Assembly (NCBI GenBank): GCA_964409335.1
Contig: CAYPCW010000044.1
Coordinates: 1 to 22,373 of the forward strand
Direction of reading: 5' to 3'
Length of the DNA: 22,373 nt
Origin: JABMOW01 sp964409335
GTDB taxonomy: Bacteria; Fidelibacterota; Marinisomatia; SCGC-AAA003-L08; JACNLC01
In this document: positions 16,505 to 22,373 of the stretch, in pieces
Position numbering within the stretch: position 1 is the stretch's first letter
How the letters are laid out: the number at the start of each line of letters is the position of its first letter
Made by a program: the position numbers and the translations under genes
Notes under the pieces: model-generated
Databases searched by the model: none
The model's input: the letters and a program-made list of their open reading frames with translations, nothing else
Told to the model about the DNA's origin: nothing

Positions 16505-17985
16505 CCCCGGTCCTTTTCCACTGCCGGCGTCAAACGAACAGGCAACTGCCGCGTACTCATTTTAAATCTTTCTAAGGTCACATCCTCCGGATTTGCATCG
16601 ATCTCACGAACCAGATAATCTACCGGATATTGGATGATGGAATGGAGTACCTTCGTTTGATCAGCAGGATTACCAAATACGGACAGTATCCGTTCAAGTA
16701 TACCGATCAGATCATCTGAAGTCCGGAGATCCGGACTTCCCACAAACGGATGGTCGTTTTGAAAATATAATCGGATCCTTTCGAACAGAGTATTCCTCAG
16801 GCTCTCCGCTGAAGGTGATTCGGTTTTACCGTTTTCGTGGATTAACTTCCCGGATTGGACAGACCACTGGAGGATCTGTTCTTTTAATTTGGTAAAATGG
16901 TTGATATTTGCTTCAGAGCGCTCACCGAGTACCGGAAATGTCATTTGGTGATAATATTCATAAATATTATTCAGGGATTTTAGATCCCAATTCCACAGGC
17001 TGCAATCCGGCGGGAACCAAATGGGATTGAATTTTACTTCGATATTGTGGGTATTGCAGTAGTTCACGATTTCGGGCATATCCTGCCAGTTCTGCCTCAT
17101 GGGGCAGGCAGAAATCCGGATCATCCGCTTATTGGCATGACAGTAACCTGTAAAATACCTGACATTTTCCATTATCTTGTCGAAGGACGAATTCACTCTG
17201 ATCTTCTCATAGGTGGAGGGATGCATTGAATCGATGGACATATAAATATTGAATTTTCCCCGTTCCAGCAGTTTTCTGATCCGGTCATTCACGAGGGTTG
17301 CATTGGTTTGGACGGTAATATCACAATTGGGATTTCGCTCAATGATCTTATCCCAAATTTTGTAGTGAAGTCCATAATAAAAAGGCTCGCCGCCGAAATA
17401 GCAGGTATATGTGAAGTGGGGGATAAACTCTTCCAATTGCTCTACAAACCGGCCATCGTATGGGTCCGGGTAGATCGGTTTCATTTCCCGGTTTTTCCGA
17501 ATTGAGGATGAATATTTCCCGGAACACATAATGCATTCCAGGTTACATGCACTGCCCAGCACAAATTCACCAAAAGAAGGATATCCGTTCTGTGCGGTAG
17601 GTTTGCTGTCAAAATCACGGGCTCGCAAATCAAAATATTCTCCACGGGTCAGGTGTCCTTTACAGATCTCGCACCCGAGAGATAAGTCATTATGACGAAT
17701 ATAATCGCGAAGTAATTCAGCCTGTTTCCCAAACCATATATCATGAACAGAATCGCCTGGATATTCGCCTAAAATATGACGTTCATTTTTCCAACAGACG
17801 GTCACCTTCCCGAATTGGGTGAATCGCAGAGATTTGAATGGCGCATGACACAGGGTATGGACATCACCGGGTGCACGGGTCGAATTATAGGCATCTATTA
17901 TTGCGGAATCTACAGGGGAATACCCAAGCCCGGGGTCAGCAGGCGGAAACAGGCGGGATATTAATTTAGCCGGTTGAAATTTCAT
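16501..17985 (-). CDS. Radical SAM protein with N-terminal twitch-like domain (paralogue 1)
   Basis: A 494-residue paralogue of the following gene with the same layout. The twitch-like part has C46, G59, C64 (the C-x12-G-x4-C pattern) and GCEIC (C105, C108). The radical SAM cluster is CNLECIMC (C147, C151, C154), then SSSIRKNR, shared by both copies directly after the cluster, and GGEP (198-201). QTNATLVN and YMSIDS mark later barrel strands. All cluster ligands are present in both copies, so both should be active rather than one being a decayed copy. They may act in series or as a heterodimer. It starts 4 bases after the acyltransferase stop. The C-terminal 110 residues differ from the paralogue and may determine the substrate. 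Confidence 0.88.
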   Translation of the reverse strand: MKFQPAKLISRLFPPADPGLGYSPVDSAIIDAYNSTRAPGDVHTLCHAPFKSLRFTQFGKVTVCWKNERHILGEYPGDSVHDIWFGKQAELLRDYIRHNDLSLGCEICKGHLTRGEYFDLRARDFDSKPTAQNGYPSFGEFVLGSACNLECIMCSGKYSSSIRKNREMKPIYPDPYDGRFVEQLEEFIPHFTYTCYFGGEPFYYGLHYKIWDKIIERNPNCDITVQTNATLVNDRIRKLLERGKFNIYMSIDSMHPSTYEKIRVNSSFDKIMENVRYFTGYCHANKRMIRISACPMRQNWQDMPEIVNYCNTHNIEVKFNPIWFPPDCSLWNWDLKSLNNIYEYYHQMTFPVLGERSEANINHFTKLKEQILQWSVQSGKLIHENGKTESPSAESLRNTLFERIRLYFQNDHPFVGSPDLRTSDDLIGILERILSVFGNPADQTKVLHSIIQYPVDYLVREIDANPEDVTLERFKMSTRQLPVRLTPAVEKDRG

Positions 17986-17988
17986 ACG

Positions 17989-18603
17989 TTAATTCGAAGG
18001 ATCTAACCCTACTTTTTCACCATCTTCGATATCGTGATCGACAATAACCCCCACGCCGATACGTACCAAATTTCCGATTTTGACATGAGGCATAATTACA
18101 CTGTTTGTAGAGATCAGGCAAAATTTTCCGATATGGGCATTACCCAATATTTTTGCGCCCGGTTGAATCGTGGTATAATCCCCGATGGTCACATCATGAG
18201 CCACAATACTGGCGCAGTTTAAAAAACATCCTTCACCCAGGGTCACATCAGCGGACACAATGGCTCCCGGTTGAATGATCACGCCATCTCCGTAATGGGA
18301 TAATGGGCTTGCCGTTGCCAGGCGTGAAATGGCGGATGTGAGGTCGCCTCCCAGGTTTTTGAAGGTTCGGTTGATCCGATACCGTTTCAGGGGATTACCA
18401 CGGGCGGTGATGAAGTTCCGGCCAATGGATTGAAAATGCTCACGTACCGCCTCATATGTTCGGTAGATTTTAAAGCGACCAAACAGCCTGTCCGGGACAT
18501 GTTTATCCACATTATCAAAGAAGTAATATTCATCATGGGGGTCACACCAATGCATCGATGCCAATATTTCCCGCCCTAATCCTTTGCTGCCTACAATTAA
18601 CAT
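17989..18603 (-). CDS. NeuD/PglD-like sugar O- or N-acyltransferase
   Basis: A 204-residue protein. Residues 1-75 are a small Rossmann-like domain beginning MLIVGSKGLGREI, as in NeuD and PglD. From about 100 on, a left-handed beta-helix is built from hexapeptide repeats (VIIQPGAIVSADV, LGEGCFLNCASIVAHDVTIGDY, AKILGNAHIG, VIMPHVKIG). His136 in VAHDVTIGD is at the position of the catalytic His in PglD. It should move acetyl, or another acyl group, from CoA to an amino or hydroxyl group of a sugar, fitting an amino sugar from the DegT enzyme nearby. The start ATG is preceded directly by a hairpin that includes the AGGT ribosome site. Confidence 0.9.
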   Translation of the reverse strand: MLIVGSKGLGREILASMHWCDPHDEYYFFDNVDKHVPDRLFGRFKIYRTYEAVREHFQSIGRNFITARGNPLKRYRINRTFKNLGGDLTSAISRLATASPLSHYGDGVIIQPGAIVSADVTLGEGCFLNCASIVAHDVTIGDYTTIQPGAKILGNAHIGKFCLISTNSVIMPHVKIGNLVRIGVGVIVDHDIEDGEKVGLDPSN

Positions 18604-18630
18604 ATTACCTGATTTTTGTTATCTGGTAAT
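18604..18630 (-). promoter_or_regulatory. Hairpin at the start codon of the acyltransferase gene
   Basis: In the minus-strand RNA an ATTACC arm at its 5' end pairs with a GGTAAT arm that ends right at the ATG (18603). An A-A mismatch and a further GAT/ATC pairing close a 7-base loop. The 3' arm contains AGGT, the only ribosome-site-like bases for this gene, so folding would hide it. The symmetry could equally be a DNA operator. It follows a 100-base gap after the sulfotransferase gene and has no T run, so it is not a usual terminator. Confidence 0.5.
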
Positions 18631-18733
18631 TTAGAACCAATCAGTGATCATGCCTTACGGCAAATTGAGCGATGAGGATGTAAACCAAAAGGATATTAGG
18701 TTATCAGATTAGATAGAATATCAAATAAAATAA

Positions 18734-19537
18734 TTATACATATTCTGGAAAGACATCGAAAATGAGATATTCCCTGTCGACAATGTAAGCCAGGGTATCC
18801 GAGTCGAAATACTTTAAAAAATCATCTTCTTTTCTGGTGTCCGATACATTGATCCTGTCAGCGCTGAGGATAAAATCAATTTTTCCCGACGGATATCCCT
18901 GATTGGCAAGAAATAAATATAAACTGCGGTTGAGATTTTGCTGCTCTAAAAAGATCACAGGATATTGAAATTCCCTGATTTGCATGGCCCCGACTCTTCC
19001 CGAATACGTATTCAGTATATTCTTGTAATCTTTGTAGTAAGTAAGCAGAAAAAGGGTACTTAAAAATCCCATCTTTGTCCGGATTTCCATCTGAAGTAGA
19101 GAAGGTAATAAACGATCGTTTAGATAATCCTGACAAAAGGATAAAAATTGCCGGAAATTAAGATCCGGGTAGGTTGGGAATAATTCCATTACACAAGATA
19201 ATTCTTCTTTATTCAGGTTTAAAATCCAGTCTCTGCTTTCAAATAATGAAACATAAATATCAAGGGGATTTCGTTTATTACTCACAATGAACTTATGCTC
19301 ACTGTCTTTCGGGATATGTGAGCAGAAATTGTGCTGGAAGTTCCGTTTGAACCGGTAGGGATAGAAAACATTATCCTCAAATATCTGAAAATGACCGGGA
19401 TAGGATATTCGCCAAAAAAGAATCCTCCGTGGTTTGGGGAGGATGCCCTTTTCTTTCATTTTTGTCAGGACCTTTTTTACAAACGTACCACCAGTCTTTG
19501 GGAAATGGATAAAGATGAATTTATCGGTAATGATCAT
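18734..19537 (-). CDS. Sulfotransferase-like protein
   Basis: A 267-residue protein. FIFIHFPKTGGTFVKKVL (residues 8-25) is a PAPS 5'-phosphosulfate loop of the carbohydrate sulfotransferase type (PKTGGT), and FIVSNKRNPLDIYVSLFE (83-100) fits the 3'-phosphate binding helix (RNPxxxxxS). His74 in FCSHIP could be a catalytic base, by position only. It would transfer sulfate from PAPS to a sugar hydroxyl. It follows wzt by 39 bases. The gene is noticeably richer in A+T than the genes before asnB: three sampled 60-base lines (19021-19140, 19201-19260) hold 57 G+C in 180 bases, against 68 in 120 for asnB (10441-10500, 10861-10920). This may mean later acquisition. A 130-base gap follows it. Confidence 0.8.
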   Translation of the reverse strand: MIITDKFIFIHFPKTGGTFVKKVLTKMKEKGILPKPRRILFWRISYPGHFQIFEDNVFYPYRFKRNFQHNFCSHIPKDSEHKFIVSNKRNPLDIYVSLFESRDWILNLNKEELSCVMELFPTYPDLNFRQFLSFCQDYLNDRLLPSLLQMEIRTKMGFLSTLFLLTYYKDYKNILNTYSGRVGAMQIREFQYPVIFLEQQNLNRSLYLFLANQGYPSGKIDFILSADRINVSDTRKEDDFLKYFDSDTLAYIVDREYLIFDVFPEYV

Positions 19538-19576
19538 TTGGATTATACTTTATCAATTTTTGTGACCAGCGCTAAA

Positions 19577-20941
19577 TCAGGTTTTTATGTCTGCGGCTCT
19601 ACCGGGAAAATCATGTATTTCGTTCACCGTCCAATTCAAATGAGGTCGAATTGGTCCGGGCGTCAGCTTTATATACTGTTTATTTGTCCCACGGCTCAAT
19701 CTCACCCGGAAATGAAATAAATTCTGATACTTATAAATAATATCCTGTTTGTCGAGAACCGCAATAATGTTCAGGAAAAATAGTCCCTGGTTGAGAAACT
19801 TTTTGGGGATGGTACATTCTGCAGAATAGTACCCCGGTGAAACGGTACTCAACATCATGTCGGATAACGCCGGGCTACCTGCGAAAATCCGGTTCATAGA
19901 TTCATCCTGCAGCACGAATGCGATATCTATACATGTATTATCCATCATTTGCCGGTATTTTATGTCTATTTTAATTTCATCGTCTGTTGTGATCGAACCC
20001 TTTTCAGCGGGATTATCAGCGCTGACGGTAATTTTCAGAATTCGAATATAATCATTTCCAGGCGGATGATCTTTTTCATCCCATTGTTTAAAATTTGTGT
20101 GAGGTTCTTCATCCGCCTGTCCTGTCGTTTGTATTTGCGTATCGGTCTCAGTTTTTTCCAATCGGGAAATTCCTTCACCGGATTGGTTTAATATCGTCTC
20201 AACGTACCGGATTATGGTCTCCTGCGGATCTCCCATTGCAGATATCTGTCCATTGACCATTAAAATTGCCTGATCACAAAATTTCACAACATCGTTGAAA
20301 CTGTGGCTCACCAGCAGGATTGTTGCGCCTTTATTCTTTAATTCATTGATCTTTTCAAGGCATCTCATTTTAAATTCCGCATCCCCGACAGAAATGATCT
20401 CGTCGAAGAGCAAGATGTCCGCATGTACGTGAGCTGCTACCGCAAAGGCGAGCCGAACATACATCCCCGAGGAGTAATATTTTACGGGTGTGTCGATAAA
20501 ATCCGGGATTCCGCTAAACGTGAGGATTTTATCAAAATTTAAATTGATTTCCTGTTTATTCATCCCCAATAACGATGCGCTCAAATAGATGTTATCCCGA
20601 CCTGAAAGGTCAGGATGAAAACCGGTACCGATATCCAGAATGGATGCCAATTTACCTTTGATCTCGATTCTTCCTTCTGAGGGAGGCGTAATCCCGGCAA
20701 TAATTTTCAAGAGGGTACTTTTTCCGGCGCCATTCCGTCCGATGATTCCAATTGATTCCCCCCGCTTCATCTCAAAAGAAATATCCCGAAGCGCGCAAAA
20801 TGAGTGACTCATGTGACGGTTAATCCCGGGTTTTCGGTATTTCAAACAGGACATCAGAAGTTCACGAAAATTCTTTTGAAATTCATCGTTGATATGAAAG
20901 TATTTCGAAACATTTTGGACAGATATCAGAATTTCGTTCAT
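19577..20941 (-). CDS. wzt: ABC transporter ATP-binding protein of polysaccharide export, with C-terminal sugar-binding domain
   Basis: A 454-residue Wzt-type ATPase. Walker A is GRNGAGKS (68-75), the ABC signature is the family's altered form YSSGM (156-160), Walker B is LLFDE (177-181), and the switch His is H213. After about residue 250 a low-complexity linker (about 255-295) leads to a Wzt C-terminal beta-sandwich (IRILKITVSADN ... DIKYRQMMDN ... PKKFLNQGLFFLNIIAVLD ... LFHFRVRL). In E. coli O8/O9a this domain recognises the capped non-reducing end of the chain before export. It follows wzm by 14 bases, with AGGGG 11 bases before the ATG, and would power export of the glycan across the inner membrane. 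Confidence 0.95.
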   Translation of the reverse strand: MNEILISVQNVSKYFHINDEFQKNFRELLMSCLKYRKPGINRHMSHSFCALRDISFEMKRGESIGIIGRNGAGKSTLLKIIAGITPPSEGRIEIKGKLASILDIGTGFHPDLSGRDNIYLSASLLGMNKQEINLNFDKILTFSGIPDFIDTPVKYYSSGMYVRLAFAVAAHVHADILLFDEIISVGDAEFKMRCLEKINELKNKGATILLVSHSFNDVVKFCDQAILMVNGQISAMGDPQETIIRYVETILNQSGEGISRLEKTETDTQIQTTGQADEEPHTNFKQWDEKDHPPGNDYIRILKITVSADNPAEKGSITTDDEIKIDIKYRQMMDNTCIDIAFVLQDESMNRIFAGSPALSDMMLSTVSPGYYSAECTIPKKFLNQGLFFLNIIAVLDKQDIIYKYQNLFHFRVRLSRGTNKQYIKLTPGPIRPHLNWTVNEIHDFPGRAADIKT

Positions 20942-20955
20942 GTAGATGATAACCC

Positions 20956-21765
20956 CTATATCATATCAACAATTTCATGTTCAATCCGGTCAAAATAAAT
21001 TAAACCGGTAATAAAGACCAGTACCATGATCCCAGTACCGGCAATGAAGTGCACCGGAGGCGGTGCATCCCCCAACAGGCACCATCTCAATCCGCCAATA
21101 ATTCCCGCCATGGGATTGAGATACAGGATAAACTGATATTTAGGGGGAATGAGAGTAGATGGGTAAAATACCGGGGTCATCCATATCCCGAAGTTTACCA
21201 AATAAGGAATGATGTGCTGAAAATCCCTGAACCGGATGGTTAGTGCGCTTAACCAGACTGCCACCGAAAGCCCGGATAAGATGGTCAAACCCACAAAAAC
21301 GGGGAAATATACTAACGCCAGTTTTGGCAAATGACCTGTGAAAATCATGATCACCAGCAGAAGGATAACAGATATCCCAAAGTCAACTAATCCAACCACC
21401 ACCTTTGAGAAAGGCAAGATTAACCGTGGGAAATAAATTTTCCGTAACAGATATTCGGAATCCACGAGAGAGGTTCCGCCCTGATTGACAATAAAAATAA
21501 AGTAGTACCAGGCAATCATACCGGTAAAAGCAAAAAGAGGATATGGAATACCGTGAGTATCGACTTTAATCAGTTTCGAAAAGAAGATCGTAAAGATCAA
21601 CAACCCCGTAAGGGGCTGTAAGACCGACCAAAAGATACCTAAAAACGTTTGGGAATATTTCGCTTTAATATCACGGATCGAGAGAGTATATAAAATACGT
21701 CTGTAAATAAAAATATTTTTCAGGCCGGTTAGGACAGGCGTTTTATCGGGGGTGATAATTTTCAC
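20956..21765 (-). CDS. wzm: ABC-2 type polysaccharide export permease
   Basis: A 269-residue membrane protein of the Wzm/KpsM/TagG type. The cytoplasmic start (LYTLSIRDIKAKYSQTFLG) is the conserved amphipathic region of this family, then about six hydrophobic segments: GIFWSVLQPLTGLLIFTIFF; FAFTGMIAWYYFIFIV; VDFGISVILLLVIMIFTG; YFPVFVGLTILSGLSVAVWL; LVNFGIWMTPVFYP; and FIAGTGIMVLVFITGLIYF. The LNPMAGIIGGLR stretch is also typical. It forms a homodimer channel and pairs with Wzt. The GTG start at 21763-21765 has no clear ribosome site. First gene of the ten-gene minus-strand run, opposite a divergent glycosyltransferase gene. Confidence 0.94.
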   Translation of the reverse strand: MKIITPDKTPVLTGLKNIFIYRRILYTLSIRDIKAKYSQTFLGIFWSVLQPLTGLLIFTIFFSKLIKVDTHGIPYPLFAFTGMIAWYYFIFIVNQGGTSLVDSEYLLRKIYFPRLILPFSKVVVGLVDFGISVILLLVIMIFTGHLPKLALVYFPVFVGLTILSGLSVAVWLSALTIRFRDFQHIIPYLVNFGIWMTPVFYPSTLIPPKYQFILYLNPMAGIIGGLRWCLLGDAPPPVHFIAGTGIMVLVFITGLIYFDRIEHEIVDMI

Positions 21766-21854
21766 TTGGTTCAGCGCAGACTCTTTTTGTTTTTATTATT
21801 CATTCAATAATGTAAAAATTTACCGCCGGACGGAACCTTAGAAAAATAGATTTC

Positions 21855-21866
21855 TGAAACGTTTCA
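21855..21866. promoter_or_regulatory. Perfect palindrome TGAAACGTTTCA in a divergent promoter region
   Basis: A 12-base perfect palindrome with a central CG, the form of operators bound by LacI-family regulators (Cra/FruR sites look very like it). It lies 21 bases before the ATG at 21888 and 89 bases from the wzm start, between two divergent glycan operons, so one bound protein could control both. AT-rich sequence with a second small inverted repeat, ATTATT / AATAAT near 21795-21815, lies on the wzm side. Confidence 0.45.
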
Positions 21867-21887
21867 TCCCTCGGATTATCCAAAATA

Positions 21888-22373
21888 ATGAAAATCGCAC
21901 TGATCACACCATTTCTTCCGTATCAGAATGTTCCTCACGCAGGAGGACAATTTACGTATCAAATTCTAAAATATTTATCTCAAGACCACAAAGTTACCCT
22001 TATTGCCAGGTTAGAGACGAATGAGTCAATCCAGTTGCACGAACTCTCAGAGATATGCCATCAGATTTATCCATTGGAGACCTCCTGCGGATCAAAATAC
22101 CCCTGGGTGTTTCGCCTGAAGACGATATTCTCTTATTTCAGATTTTTTAGATGGATACGTCGGGTTTTGCATCAAAATACATTCGATCTGATACAGTTCG
22201 AATATTCCGAATCGGCGTTTTTTTTTAGGCTACATTCTAACCCAAAATTAGTGCTGAATATGCATGATGTGGTCACCCGGAGAATCCGGCTGGATGGTGA
22301 CGCTTCCTGTAATATCGTTGGCAGAATGAAGCATTTTTTGGCTGGATTTGGATATGAACTCATGGAACGTACT
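21888..22373 (+). CDS. GT4 family glycosyltransferase, N-terminal part (3' truncated)
   Basis: An ATG at 21888 opens a frame that runs without a stop through the window end, giving 162 residues. The start MKIALITPFLPYQNVPHAGG and then QFTYQILKYLSQDHKVTLI are the N-terminal Rossmann strand, glycine loop and helix of GT4 enzymes; FDLIQFEYSESAFFFR and LVLNMHDVV are the later acceptor-domain strands. The donor-binding half lies beyond the edge. It has no strong ribosome site. It is divergent from wzm and probably begins a second glycan operon. Confidence 0.88.
   Translation, partial: MKIALITPFLPYQNVPHAGGQFTYQILKYLSQDHKVTLIARLETNESIQLHELSEICHQIYPLETSCGSKYPWVFRLKTIFSYFRFFRWIRRVLHQNTFDLIQFEYSESAFFFRLHSNPKLVLNMHDVVTRRIRLDGDASCNIVGRMKHFLAGFGYELMERT

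Noticed and set aside
22172..22363. A minus-strand reading near the right edge
   Set aside because: It lies wholly inside the truncated GT4 gene on the plus strand, which shows clear family motifs.

Overview
The window looks like part of a cell-envelope glycan region from a Gram-negative bacterium that has a type IX secretion system. The best guess is the Fibrobacteres-Chlorobi-Bacteroidetes neighbourhood, such as Marinimicrobia/SAR406 or a related marine lineage. This rests on the C-terminal sorting domain of the first gene, its Cys/Asp-rich repeats, and an outer-membrane protein of the carboxypeptidase-regulatory plus DUF5686 type. The phylum assignment is inference; no rRNA or tRNA gene is present to settle it.

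Layout. (1) 1-1749: the 3' part of a large secreted protein with nested B-A-A-B internal repeats and a type IX sorting tail, closed by a clear terminator. (2) 1905-2816: a PAS-GGDEF diguanylate cyclase whose end overlaps by 4 bases the end of the next, convergent operon. (3) 7024 down to 2813, minus strand: a tightly overlapping four-gene operon of a DegT/StrS sugar aminotransferase, an SDR sugar epimerase/dehydratase and two paralogous glycosyltransferases with an RNDNxGGD motif. The aminotransferase reading frame continues 53 codons upstream of its only usual start codon, so its true start is probably non-canonical or hit by a base error. (4) 7200-9533, plus strand: a DUF5686-type outer-membrane protein. 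(5) 21765 down to 9826, minus strand: a ten-gene glycan assembly and export run, in transcription order wzm, wzt, a sulfotransferase-like protein, a NeuD/PglD-like acyltransferase, two tandem radical SAM proteins with an N-terminal twitch-like cluster domain, a GT2 glycosyltransferase, a DxD glycosyltransferase, a GT4 glycosyltransferase, and an AsnB-type amidotransferase. (6) 21888 to the window end, plus strand: the start of another GT4 glycosyltransferase, transcribed divergently from wzm.

How the genes fit together. Glycosyltransferases build a chain; aminotransferase/SDR, acyltransferase, sulfotransferase, AsnB and the radical SAM pair are candidates for making or decorating its sugars; Wzm/Wzt, with a C-terminal sugar-binding domain on Wzt, would export the finished chain in an ABC-dependent O-antigen pathway. 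No initiating phosphoglycosyltransferase, nucleotide-sugar synthase, ligase, Wzx or Wzy is seen, so the locus must continue outside the window. The most novel part is the tandem radical SAM pair embedded among the tailoring enzymes, which suggests radical chemistry on a glycan or its precursor. No tRNA, rRNA, CRISPR array, insertion sequence or attachment site was seen.
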